Assembly (NCBI GenBank): GCA_002412425.1
Contig: DHVB01000089.1
Coordinates: 1-33,342 of the forward strand
Reading direction: 5' to 3'
DNA: 33,342 nt
Origin: Bacteroidales bacterium UBA5219
Lineage (GTDB): Bacteria; Bacteroidota; Bacteroidia; Bacteroidales; ML635J-15
A model generated the notes under the pieces. The model was not told the origin of the DNA. It made no database searches and saw nothing but the letters and a program-made list of their open reading frames with translations. A program made the position numbers and the translations under genes. Positions 23,083 through 30,925 of the stretch are shown here, in pieces. Position 1 is the first letter of the stretch; each line of letters opens with the position of its first letter.

Positions 23083-23793
23083 TTAAATTAATTTTTCATA
23101 TTGGATAAGAGCTTCATGCTTGCCCAAATCTAAAATATTATTATTATCAGCAACCCAAGCTTTAATAGTTTGGGTTTTTGTAATTTCTAAAAGTTCAGGG
23201 ATAATTGGGAATGCTCCAGTTTTTGTTATTTCATCAAATATCTTATAATTAAATACATAAATTCCACTAAATGCCATTTCGTCATATTGTGGTTTTTCTA
23301 TACTAATAATTTTTCTACCGTCAGATAAAGATTTCCAGCCACAAAGCTGTAAATTTTCATCAAAAAGTAATTTTTTAGTACTATTTCTGTGTTTAACTGC
23401 AAGTGTTACCAAATTGTTTCCAGTAATATGGTAATTGTAAAAATCTTTAAGATTTATATCTGAATAAATATCTACATTATGAACTAAAAAATTATCTCCT
23501 TTTTGAAAATATTTTTTTACATTTTTCAATCCACCTCCAGTATCTAATAGCAAATCACTTTCATCTGAAAAATGTATTTCTATTCCAAAATCTTTTGATT
23601 TTATGAAATTTATAATTTGGTCGGCAAAATGATGAATATTAATAACAATATATTTTACTCCATAACTTTTAAGATTTTCGATTTGCATTTCAAGCATTGG
23701 CTTTCCTCCTACTTCTACTAAAGCCTTTGGTTTATCGTTTGTTAAAGGAGCCAATCTTGTTCCTAAACCGGCTGCAAAAATCATTGCTTTCAT
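23083..23793 (-). CDS. sugar-1-phosphate nucleotidyltransferase
   Basis: Rossmann-like NTP-transferase of 236 residues, related to MurNAc-1-P uridylyl-, mannose-1-P guanylyl- or heptose-1-P transferases. Motifs: FAAGLGTRLAPLT and KPKALVEVGGKPML at the N-terminus (nucleotide and Mg binding) and VHNVDIYSD, where Asp should bind metal. The ATG at 23793 is chosen because an upstream in-frame ATG would extend the gene into the terminator hairpin at 23823-23846. The usual sugar kinase partner is not adjacent. Substrate cannot be assigned. Confidence 0.88.
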   Translation of the reverse strand: MKAMIFAAGLGTRLAPLTNDKPKALVEVGGKPMLEMQIENLKSYGVKYIVINIHHFADQIINFIKSKDFGIEIHFSDESDLLLDTGGGLKNVKKYFQKGDNFLVHNVDIYSDINLKDFYNYHITGNNLVTLAVKHRNSTKKLLFDENLQLCGWKSLSDGRKIISIEKPQYDEMAFSGIYVFNYKIFDEITKTGAFPIIPELLEITKTQTIKAWVADNNNILDLGKHEALIQYEKLI

Positions 23794-23822
23794 AATAATA
23801 TTTTTTTGTAAATATATAAAAA

Positions 23823-23846
23823 AAATGCCTCCAAATCGAGGCATTT
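23823..23846 (-). terminator. intrinsic terminator of the downstream decarboxylase copy
   Basis: AAATGCCTC (23823-23831) pairs with GAGGCATTT (23838-23846) around a 6-base loop. On the minus strand a run of T follows. It ends the beta-subunit transcript. The same hairpin, slightly diverged, ends the second copy at 28147-28170. Confidence 0.9.
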
Positions 23847-23865
23847 AATATATAGTATTTTTAAT

Positions 23866-25215
23866 TTATCCAAGGAAGCTCAACAACAAACCTGCTGCCA
23901 CAGCCGAACCAATTACTCCAGCAACATTAGGTCCCATTGCGTGCATCAACAAGAAATTGCTTGAATCAGCTTTCTGACCTTCGATTTGTGAAACACGTGC
24001 AGCCATAGGTACAGCAGAAACACCAGCAGAGCCAATTAAAGGATTCATTTTTTCTTTTGAGAATAAATTCATAATTTTAACAATTAAAACACCTCCAGCA
24101 GTACTAAAACTAAAGGCAATAACTCCTAATACGATTATTTTAATTGTTTGTTCAGTCAAGAAAACATCTGCACTTGCAGTAGCACCAACAGAAATTCCAA
24201 GGAAAAGAGTAACAATGTTAATCAATTCATTTTGAACCATTTTGCTTAATCTATCCACAACACCTGCTTCTCTTAATAAGTTTCCAAGCATCAAGCAACC
24301 TATTAATGCTGTAGCTGATGGAACTATTAATGCTGCTACTATAGTAATCACAATTGGGAAAATAATTTTTTCTCTTTTTGAAACTTCCCTTAGTTGTTTC
24401 ATTGTAATTTGTCTTTCTTTTTTTGTTGTCAACGCTTTCATAATTGGCGGTTGAATAACAGGTATCAATGCCATATATGAATACGCTGCAATAGCTACTG
24501 CTCCTAAAATATGAGGTGCTAACTTAGTTGTAAGATAAATAGCTGTTGGTCCGTCTGCTCCACCAATAATTCCAATAGAGCCAGCTTCTTGAGGTAAAAA
24601 GCCAAGTCCTATTGCAATAAAATAAGTAATAAAAATACCTAATTGAGCAGCAGCACCTAACATTAAACTTTTTGGATTTGCAATAAGCGGTCCAAAGTCT
24701 GTCATTGCTCCAATACCAACAAAAATCAAACATGGATAAACACCAAATTTTACACCGAGATATAAATAGTCAATCAAACCAGCTGTTTGGAAAAAGTTAG
24801 CCCAATGAATTTTGCCGTCAGCAAACAATTCGGTATGATACATCTCGCCACCTGGCATATTAGATAACAGCATCCCAAATGCAATAGGCAACAAAAGCAG
24901 AGGTTCATATTGCTTTACAATTGCTAAATACAAAAGAATACAGCTAATCACAATCATTATCAGAGCTTTCCAATGTGTTGTGAATAAGGCATAAATACCC
25001 GAATCTTTTGCAAACTTTATCAAATTTTCTTTAACATCAAAACCTTCGTCTTGAACTGCATTTGCAGAATTTTCACTTGTTACTACTGTTTGCTCAGTTG
25101 TGCTTTTTTGATTATTTTCTGTAGAATTAACAGACTTTGCATTTAGTATAGGACTAAAAATTATTGAAAAAGCAAATACAAATATTAAAAGCAAAACTTT
25201 TTTTATCGATTTCAT
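23866..25215 (-). CDS. mmdB: Na+-translocating decarboxylase beta subunit, copy 1
   Basis: Integral membrane subunit that decarboxylates carboxybiotin and moves Na+ out (methylmalonyl-CoA or oxaloacetate decarboxylase type). Protein of 449 residues with about ten TM segments. The conserved IGIIGGADGPTAIYL motif contains Asp221, equivalent to the Na+/proton-linked Asp of OadB. The C-terminal half has SVGATASADVFL and GSAGVSAVPMAARV. Unlike most homologues it starts with a signal-peptide-like hydrophobic stretch (5-26) followed by about 45 polar residues before the first TM. Last gene of the unit; the second copy at 28183-29532 is closely similar, including this extension. Confidence 0.93.
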   Translation of the reverse strand: MKSIKKVLLLIFVFAFSIIFSPILNAKSVNSTENNQKSTTEQTVVTSENSANAVQDEGFDVKENLIKFAKDSGIYALFTTHWKALIMIVISCILLYLAIVKQYEPLLLLPIAFGMLLSNMPGGEMYHTELFADGKIHWANFFQTAGLIDYLYLGVKFGVYPCLIFVGIGAMTDFGPLIANPKSLMLGAAAQLGIFITYFIAIGLGFLPQEAGSIGIIGGADGPTAIYLTTKLAPHILGAVAIAAYSYMALIPVIQPPIMKALTTKKERQITMKQLREVSKREKIIFPIVITIVAALIVPSATALIGCLMLGNLLREAGVVDRLSKMVQNELINIVTLFLGISVGATASADVFLTEQTIKIIVLGVIAFSFSTAGGVLIVKIMNLFSKEKMNPLIGSAGVSAVPMAARVSQIEGQKADSSNFLLMHAMGPNVAGVIGSAVAAGLLLSFLG

Positions 25216-25226
25216 AGTAATAAAAT

Positions 25227-25667
25227 TTATTTTCCCAAACTTACGAGTTCATCACCCAACATTACAACATCACCAGCTTTAACAAATACTTTTTCTACAA
25301 CTCCATCGTGAGGTGCAAGTATATTGTTTTCCATCTTCATAGCTTCAATAATTATTAAAATATCGCCACGTTTCACTTTAGAATTTGGTTCTACTTCAAC
25401 TTTAAGAACATTACCTGGCAATGGTGATGTTATCATTTCTTTAGCACCATCTGAACTCTTAGCTTCAACTACTGGCTCGCTTTTTGGTTGTTCGGCAGTA
25501 GTAACTACTTTCTTTTTCACAACTGGTGTAGGATTATTATCATCAATAATGCTTTCAATCAACACATTATATTTATTACCATTGACCGACACATCAGCTA
25601 TGTCATCATTCACATCTACATCTACATTATAAACTTTGTCGTCTATTTTTAAAACATACTTTTTCAT
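25227..25667 (-). CDS. mmdC: biotin carrier subunit, copy 1
   Basis: Biotin carboxyl carrier (gamma-type) subunit of 146 residues. It has an N-terminal domain (about 1-38), a Lys/Pro/Val-rich hinge (about 45-70) and a C-terminal biotinyl domain with the canonical EAMKMENN site (Lys111 biotinylated). It carries CO2 from the carboxyltransferase to the membrane subunit. Its ATG overlaps the stop of the delta-subunit gene (4-base overlap, ATGA), so translation is coupled. Confidence 0.94.
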   Translation of the reverse strand: MKKYVLKIDDKVYNVDVDVNDDIADVSVNGNKYNVLIESIIDDNNPTPVVKKKVVTTAEQPKSEPVVEAKSSDGAKEMITSPLPGNVLKVEVEPNSKVKRGDILIIIEAMKMENNILAPHDGVVEKVFVKAGDVVMLGDELVSLGK

Positions 25668-26014
25668 TGTAAATAGTAATTTAAATTATTCCAATTTGAA
25701 TTTTCTTTATTTTTTATTGTTAGAACCAAAGATTCATTATCATGAACTTCGTTTAAGTACAAACTTATTGCAAGAGCAAATGCTGCAATTTCTCCATCTT
25801 TAGTGTCCTTACTAGACTTAACTTCGTTCTTTTCTATTATTTGTTTCTCATTATCTTTAGGTTGTCCAACTGTTTTCTTTTTACTTACTTTTGCAAATAA
25901 TTGCAAGATTAAAACAAAAAGTGCCATTATGCACAACACTATTGTAAAACAAATACCAATTAAGGCAAAAACATCGCCCCATTGAATAGCTAAAAATAAT
26001 TTCGTTGTAAACAT
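25664..26014 (-). CDS. mmdD: OadG-family delta subunit of the decarboxylase
   Basis: Small membrane subunit of 116 residues that assembles the complex. One TM segment at about 15-42 (ALIGICFTIVLCIMALFVLIL), a charged Lys/Glu-rich linker and a C-terminal domain ending SLVLTIKNKENSNWNNLNYYLQ (the last 22 residues, also found in the chimera at 29979-30164). Fits the OadG/MmdD pattern of low sequence conservation. It lies 11 bp after the carboxyltransferase gene. Confidence 0.82.
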   Translation of the reverse strand: MFTTKLFLAIQWGDVFALIGICFTIVLCIMALFVLILQLFAKVSKKKTVGQPKDNEKQIIEKNEVKSSKDTKDGEIAAFALAISLYLNEVHDNESLVLTIKNKENSNWNNLNYYLQ

Positions 26015-26025
26015 GTTATTAAAAA

Positions 26026-27585
26026 TTATAGTGGAATATTAGTATGTTTTTTTGCTGGCATCATACTTTTCTTAGTTGCAAGAGAAGCAAGTGCTCTAAT
26101 TATTCTAAATCTAGTATTACGAGGTTCTATAACATCATCGATATAACCATGTTTTGCTGCCTGATAAGGATTAGCAAAAGTATCTCGATATTCTTGTTCT
26201 TTCTGTTCAATAAATTTTGCTCTTTCCTCTTCTGATTCTATTGCATTTATTTCTTTAGCATTTAAAATTTCTACTGCTCCAGAATCACCCATTACTGCGA
26301 TTTCTGCTGTGGGCCAAGCATAGTTAAGGTCGCCTTTTAATTGCTTGCAACTCATAACATCGTGAGCACCACCATACGATTTTCTAAGTGTTACAGTTAC
26401 TTTTGGCACAGTAGCTTCGCCATAAGCAAACATTAATTTAGCACCATTAGATATAATTCCGCCGTATTCTTGTGTGCTTCCAGGTAAAAATCCAGGAACA
26501 TCTACTAAAGTAACTATTGGAATATTAAAGCAGTCGCAGAAACGAACAAATCTTGCTCCTTTTCTTGATGCTTCAATATCTAACACTCCTGCCAAGAAAT
26601 TTGGTTGATTAGCAACAACACCAACAGATTGTCCATTAAATCTAGCAAAACCTACAACAATATTTTTTGCATAATGTTTATGAACTTCTAAAAATTCGCC
26701 ATTATCAACAAGAGTTGTAATTACATCAAGAATGTTATATGGCTTCTTTGAACTTTCTGGGATAATAGTATTCAAATTATCACATAATCTGTCAATTGGG
26801 TCAGTATTTTCTATACGTGGAGGATTTTCTCTAAAGTTTTGTGGAATATATGAGAAGATTTTTCTTAGTGTAGCTATAGCTTCTTCTTCGTTTTGTGATA
26901 CAAAGTGAGCAACACCAGATTTAGAAGCATGAACCATAGGACCGCCTAATTTTTCAACAGTAATATCTTCGCCTGTAACAGTTTTTGCTACTTTTGGACC
27001 AGTAACAAACATATAGCTAATATCCTCAACCATTAGGATAAAATCGGTAAGAGCTGGAGAATAAACTGCTCCACCTGCACAAGGACCAAGAATAGCTGAC
27101 AATTGAGGTACTACTCCTGATGCTTCTATATTGCGTTGGAATATTTCGGCATAACCTGCTAAACTTAAAACGCCTTCTTGGATTCTTGCTCCTCCACTAT
27201 CATTTAGTCCAATGACTGGCGCTCCATTTTTCATAGCCATGTCCATTACTTTACAGATTTTTCGAGCATTAGTTTCAGATAAAGAACCACCCAAAACTGT
27301 AAAATCTTGTGAATAAACATAAACTAATCTGCCGTCAATAGTTCCAAAACCTGTAACTACGCCATCTCCTAAGAATTGTTTATCGCCAAGTCCAAACTCG
27401 GTAATACTATGTGTTACAAACATGTCGAGTTCTTCAAAACTACCTTCGTCCAACAATAAATTTATGCGTTCTCTTGAAGTAAGTTTGCCTTTTGCATGTT
27501 GAGATTCAATTCTTTTTGCTCCTCCCCCCATGCGAGCTTCAGCACGCATGTCAACTAACTTTTTAATGTTATTTTCAATTGCCAT
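26026..27585 (-). CDS. mmdA: methylmalonyl-CoA decarboxylase carboxyltransferase (alpha) subunit
   Basis: Carboxyltransferase of 519 residues from the crotonase-fold acyl-CoA carboxylase beta family. Moves the carboxyl group from (S)-methylmalonyl-CoA to biotin. Motifs: GGARIQEGV (N-domain acyl-CoA site), GPCAGGAVYSPALTDF, DVPGFLPGSTQEYGGII and SYGGAHDVMSCK in the C-domain, all typical of PccB/MmdA. With epimerase upstream, delta, biotin carrier and beta downstream, and no biotin carboxylase gene, this is a decarboxylase and not a carboxylase system. It is the only intact alpha subunit; the second copy of the unit has lost it. Confidence 0.95.
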   Translation of the reverse strand: MAIENNIKKLVDMRAEARMGGGAKRIESQHAKGKLTSRERINLLLDEGSFEELDMFVTHSITEFGLGDKQFLGDGVVTGFGTIDGRLVYVYSQDFTVLGGSLSETNARKICKVMDMAMKNGAPVIGLNDSGGARIQEGVLSLAGYAEIFQRNIEASGVVPQLSAILGPCAGGAVYSPALTDFILMVEDISYMFVTGPKVAKTVTGEDITVEKLGGPMVHASKSGVAHFVSQNEEEAIATLRKIFSYIPQNFRENPPRIENTDPIDRLCDNLNTIIPESSKKPYNILDVITTLVDNGEFLEVHKHYAKNIVVGFARFNGQSVGVVANQPNFLAGVLDIEASRKGARFVRFCDCFNIPIVTLVDVPGFLPGSTQEYGGIISNGAKLMFAYGEATVPKVTVTLRKSYGGAHDVMSCKQLKGDLNYAWPTAEIAVMGDSGAVEILNAKEINAIESEEERAKFIEQKEQEYRDTFANPYQAAKHGYIDDVIEPRNTRFRIIRALASLATKKSMMPAKKHTNIPL

Positions 27586-27618
27586 TTTTTATTTTTCTTA
27601 AATGTGAAACTATATGTG

Positions 27619-28029
27619 TTATTTATTTTTATCTTCGCATAACTCTGTCAAAACTCCAAAAGTTGATTTAGGATGCAAAAATGCTATATCCAAACCTTCA
27701 GCCCCTTTACGAGGGACAGCATCAATTAACCTAACTCCTTTTGCTTCAACATTTTTTAAAACTTCTTCAATGTTTTTTGTTGCAAATGCTATGTGATGAA
27801 TTCCTTCTCCTTTTTTCTCAATAAATTTACCAACTGGTCCTTCAGGGTCGGTTGACTCTAAAAGTTCAATTTTTGTTTGACCAATTTTGAAAAAAGCTGT
27901 TTTTACTTTTTGGTCTTTTACCTCTTCAATTGCATAGCATTTTAAGCCTAAAACATCTTCGTAATATTTTTTTGCCTCTTCTATAGATTTTACGGCAATT
28001 CCAATGTGCTCTATATGTGTTAATTCCAT
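27619..28029 (-). CDS. mce: methylmalonyl-CoA epimerase
   Basis: Interconverts (R)- and (S)-methylmalonyl-CoA, linking methylmalonyl-CoA mutase to the decarboxylase. Protein of 136 residues of the vicinal oxygen chelate fold. Metal ligands visible in THIEHIGIAV (His near the start), EGIHHIAFAT (His in the middle) and VLTELCE (Glu at the end); a GQTKIELLES strand lies between. First gene of the transcription unit, with a promoter at 28055-28084. Its first 30 codons recur in degenerated form in the chimera at 29979-30164. Confidence 0.95.
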   Translation of the reverse strand: MELTHIEHIGIAVKSIEEAKKYYEDVLGLKCYAIEEVKDQKVKTAFFKIGQTKIELLESTDPEGPVGKFIEKKGEGIHHIAFATKNIEEVLKNVEAKGVRLIDAVPRKGAEGLDIAFLHPKSTFGVLTELCEDKNK

Positions 28030-28054
28030 AAAACAATAAATTTTTTAATTTAGG

Positions 28055-28084
28055 CAAACATAGCAAAAACAATTTATAAACAAA
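28055..28084 (-). promoter_or_regulatory. promoter of the intact decarboxylase unit
   Basis: On the minus strand: -33 TTTG (28084-28081), 18-base spacer, -7 TATGTTTG (28062-28055), 26 bp before the mce ATG. The same promoter with a 19-base spacer lies at 30181-30211 before the second copy. Flanking sequence upstream (TTAAAACACATTTTT on the plus strand) is also shared. Confidence 0.75.
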
Positions 28085-28146
28085 CTATTTTAAAACACAT
28101 TTTTAAGATATTTTTAGGAAAAACTCACTGTTGTTAAGCATAAAAA

Positions 28147-28170
28147 AAATGCCTCTAAATCAAGGCATTT
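28147..28170 (-). terminator. intrinsic terminator of the upstream decarboxylase copy
   Basis: AAATGCCT (28147-28154) pairs with AGGCATTT (28163-28170) around an 8-base loop. A T-rich run follows on the minus strand. It is a diverged copy of the hairpin at 23823-23846: same stem core and similar loop, but one pair shorter. Confidence 0.85.
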
Positions 28171-28182
28171 ACATTTTTTTAT

Positions 28183-29532
28183 TTATCCAAGAAAACTCAA
28201 TAATAAACCTGCTGCTATAGCAGAGCCTATTACTCCTGCCACATTAGGTCCCATAGCGTGCATCAACAAGAAGTTACTTGGATTGGCTTTTTGTCCTTCG
28301 GCTTGCGAAACACGAGCAGCCATAGGCACTGCCGAAATTCCTGCAGATCCAATTAATGGGTTTATTTTCTCTTTAGAGAATAAGTTCATAAATTTTGCTA
28401 TTAAAACGCCTCCAGTAGTTCCAAAACCAAAGGCAACAACTCCCAATACGATTATTTTAATTGTTTGTTCGGTTAAAAACACTTCTGCACTTGCAGTTGC
28501 ACCAACAGAAATTCCAAGTAAAAGAGTAACAATATTAATCAATTCATTTTGAACCATTTTACTTAATCTTTCTACAACACCTGCTTCTCTTAATAAGTTT
28601 CCGAGCATCAAACAACCAATTAATGTAGTAGCTGAGGGTACGATTAATGAAGTTACAACTGCTATCACAATTGGGAAAATAATTTTTTCTTTCTTAGATA
28701 CAGTTCTTAGTTGTTTCATTACTATTTTTCTTTCTTTGCTTGTTGTTAAAGCTCGCATAATTGGTGGTTGAATAACAGGTATTAAAGCCATATATGAATA
28801 AGCAGCAATTGCAATTGCTCCCAAAAGATGCGGTGCTAACTTACTTGTTAGATAAATAGCTGTTGGTCCGTCGGCTCCTCCAATAATTCCAATTGAACCA
28901 GCTTCTTGAGGTAAAAATCCAAGTGCTATTGCAATAAAATAAGTAATAAAAATACCTAGTTGAGCAGCAGCACCTAACATTAAACTTTTTGGATTTGCAA
29001 TAAGTGGTCCAAAATCAGTCATTGCACCAATACCGATAAAAATTAAACATGGATAAATTCCAAATTTTACACCGAGATATAAATAGTCAACCAAACCTGC
29101 CTTTGCAAAAAAATCAGCCCATTGAATTTTGCCTTCAGCAAATAGTTCAGGAGTAAACATTCCACCACCTGGCATATTCGACAATAACATTCCAAATGCA
29201 ATAGGCAATAATAAAAGAGGTTCATATTGTTTTACAATCGCCAAATATAAAAGAAAACAGCTAACAATAATCATTATCAGAGCTTTCCAATTTGTTGTGA
29301 ATAAAGAATAAATACCTGAATCTTTAGTAAACTTTATCAGATTTTCTTTAACATCAAAACCTTTGTCTTGAGCTGAATTTGCTGAATTATCAGTTGGTAC
29401 CACTGTTTGCTCGGTTGTGTTTATTTGTTTATTATCAGCAGAATTAACAGACTTGGCATTTATTAGCGGACTTAAAATTATTAAAAAAGCAAGTACAAAT
29501 ATTAAAAGAAAAACTTTTTTTATCGATTTCAT
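28183..29532 (-). CDS. mmdB: Na+-translocating decarboxylase beta subunit, copy 2
   Basis: Paralogue of the beta subunit at 23866-25215, closely similar over its whole length, with the same signal-like start and polar linker. The start at 29532 matches copy 1; an in-frame ATG 9 bp earlier is also possible. The GGADGPTAIYL motif is kept (Asp221 with this start), as are GATASAEVFL and GSAGISAVPMAARV, so the protein looks functional. Most differences are conservative (Ile/Val, Ser/Ala) and many codons differ silently, so it is a diverged and maintained duplicate. It follows copy 2 of the biotin carrier. Confidence 0.92.
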   Translation of the reverse strand: MKSIKKVFLLIFVLAFLIILSPLINAKSVNSADNKQINTTEQTVVPTDNSANSAQDKGFDVKENLIKFTKDSGIYSLFTTNWKALIMIIVSCFLLYLAIVKQYEPLLLLPIAFGMLLSNMPGGGMFTPELFAEGKIQWADFFAKAGLVDYLYLGVKFGIYPCLIFIGIGAMTDFGPLIANPKSLMLGAAAQLGIFITYFIAIALGFLPQEAGSIGIIGGADGPTAIYLTSKLAPHLLGAIAIAAYSYMALIPVIQPPIMRALTTSKERKIVMKQLRTVSKKEKIIFPIVIAVVTSLIVPSATTLIGCLMLGNLLREAGVVERLSKMVQNELINIVTLLLGISVGATASAEVFLTEQTIKIIVLGVVAFGFGTTGGVLIAKFMNLFSKEKINPLIGSAGISAVPMAARVSQAEGQKANPSNFLLMHAMGPNVAGVIGSAIAAGLLLSFLG

Positions 29533-29553
29533 ATCAATCATTAATTTATATTT

Positions 29554-29982
29554 TTATTTTCCCATACTTATGAGTTCATCGCCCAACATTACAACATCAC
29601 CAGCTTTAACAAAAACTTTTTCTACAATTCCATCATGAGGTGCAAGTATATTGTTTTCCATCTTCATTGCTTCAATAATTATTAAAATATCGCCACGTTT
29701 CACTTGAGCGTTTGGTTCTACTTCTATTTTAAGAACATTGCCTGGCAATGGTGATGTTATCATTTCTTTAGCACCACTAGAACTCTTAGTTTCAACTACA
29801 GGCTCGCTTTTTGGTTGTTCGGCAGTAGCTTTTTTTATAATTGGTGTATTATTATCATCAACAACACTTTCAATCAACACATTATATTTATTACCATTGA
29901 CCGACACATCAGCAACATCTTCATTTACATCAACGTCCACGTTATAGACTTTATCAGTAATTTTTAAAACATACTTTTTCAT
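29554..29982 (-). CDS. mmdC: biotin carrier subunit, copy 2
   Basis: Paralogue of the biotin carrier at 25227-25667, 142 residues, four shorter in the hinge. EAMKMENN is intact (Lys107 biotinylated) and the biotinyl domain is nearly identical. Its ATG overlaps the stop of the chimeric remnant by 4 bases, exactly as the intact copy overlaps the delta-subunit stop. It may replace or mix with copy 1 in the complex. Confidence 0.92.
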   Translation of the reverse strand: MKKYVLKITDKVYNVDVDVNEDVADVSVNGNKYNVLIESVVDDNNTPIIKKATAEQPKSEPVVETKSSSGAKEMITSPLPGNVLKIEVEPNAQVKRGDILIIIEAMKMENNILAPHDGIVEKVFVKAGDVVMLGDELISMGK

Positions 29983-30164
29983 TGTGTATAGTAGTTAAAA
30001 TTATTCCATTTTGAGTTTTCTGTATTTTTTATTGTTAGCAGTAAGGACTTATTTTCAAAGAATTTTAAATCTAAAATTCTTTCATGATATTTTCTTGCCT
30101 TGAGCATATATTTTTCGGCAATTATAACATACTCGATATTTTTATGAACTAGTTCTATAATCAA
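29979..30164 (-). pseudogene. chimeric remnant: epimerase N-terminus fused to delta-subunit C-terminus
   Basis: A 61-codon frame. Residues about 3-35 align with the start of methylmalonyl-CoA epimerase: ELVH-KN-IEYVIIAEK against ELTH-IEHIGIAVK, then KARKYHERILDLK against EAKKYYEDVLGLK. By hand I count 15 identities in 31 aligned positions. Residues from about 40 to the end (SLLLTIKNTENSKWNNFNYYTQ in two pieces) match the end of the delta subunit. The alpha gene, most of mce and most of the delta gene are missing between. It is most simply a deletion within the duplicated unit. The frame is open and still coupled to the biotin carrier, so it could serve as a leader. Confidence 0.8.
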
Positions 30165-30180
30165 TAATTTTTAAGTGTTG

Positions 30181-30211
30181 CAAACATAATAAAAAACAAT
30201 TTACACACAAA
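30181..30211 (-). promoter_or_regulatory. promoter of the second decarboxylase copy
   Basis: On the minus strand: -33 TTTG (30211-30208), 19-base spacer, -7 TATGTTTG (30188-30181), about 17 bp before the chimeric frame. The region is homologous to 28055-28117 upstream of mce, so the promoter was duplicated with the genes. Confidence 0.7.
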
Positions 30212-30345
30212 CTTTTTTAAAACACATTTTTCATATATTTTTCAAAAAAAAATATTATTTTTATACAGAAAAAATAAATAGGAAAAATTAGTAAAAAAGA
30301 CAACTAAATTAATATTAATACGTCAATTAAAAGAAATCTTAAGGT

Positions 30346-30921
30346 ATGGATTTAAGTAATGCTGATGATGCAAAGAAAATAGTAGATGGATGTATTCGTG
30401 GTGATGTAAAGTATCAGCAAATACTTTATAAAGCTACTTATGGCAAAATGCTTGGTCTATGTTTAAGATATGCAAAGGATAAAGAAGAAGCAAAAGATTT
30501 TTTGCACGACGGATTTATAAAGGTCTTTGAAAAAATTAAATTTTTTAAACATTCAGGCTCTGTTGAGGGATGGATTAGAAGAATAATTATTAATAATACT
30601 ATTGATATTATTCGGAGAAAAAACAGAATGGCATTTGTTAGCGATAGTGAAAATGATTTAATGAGATTGACTGCTGAATCTGATGATAACCTTGAAAACA
30701 TTAGTAATACACAAGCTAATGCAGAAATAATTATCGGACTAATTCAAGAATTGTCGCCAGCATACAAAACTGTTTTTAACCTATATGTTATAGAAGAATA
30801 CACGCATAAAGAAATTGCGGAAATGCTTAATATTAGCATAGGAACATCAAAATCCAACCTTGCCAAAGCAAAAGAGAAGTTAAAAGATATGTTTATTGAA
30901 AAATATGGAGAATACAAATAA
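30346..30921 (+). CDS. ECF-type RNA polymerase sigma factor
   Basis: Sigma-70 family, group 4, 191 residues. Region 2: FLHDGFIKVFEKI and EGWIRRIIINNTIDIIRRK, for core binding and -10 recognition. Region 4: LSPAYKTVFNLYVIEEYTHKEIAEMLNIS followed by SKSNLAKAKEKL (given in parts), for -35 recognition. No region 3. The next gene begins 4 bp after the stop codon and encodes a single-pass membrane protein, in the position where an anti-sigma factor is usual. No autoregulated promoter motif could be recognised upstream. Confidence 0.95.
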   Translation: MDLSNADDAKKIVDGCIRGDVKYQQILYKATYGKMLGLCLRYAKDKEEAKDFLHDGFIKVFEKIKFFKHSGSVEGWIRRIIINNTIDIIRRKNRMAFVSDSENDLMRLTAESDDNLENISNTQANAEIIIGLIQELSPAYKTVFNLYVIEEYTHKEIAEMLNISIGTSKSNLAKAKEKLKDMFIEKYGEYK

Positions 30922-30925
30922 TAAT

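Noticed and set aside
23794..23844. Upstream ATG for the nucleotidyltransferase
   Set aside because: The extension is encoded by the terminator hairpin of the neighbouring unit; MKAMIFAAG is the family-typical start.
24524..24733. Small Trp/Tyr-rich frame within the beta-subunit gene
   Set aside because: Out-of-frame shadow of the conserved GGADGPT region; no start context.
23866..29532. Duplicated beta/biotin genes as an assembly error
   Set aside because: The copies differ by many silent and conservative changes, in hinge length and in hairpin detail, so they are true diverged duplicates.
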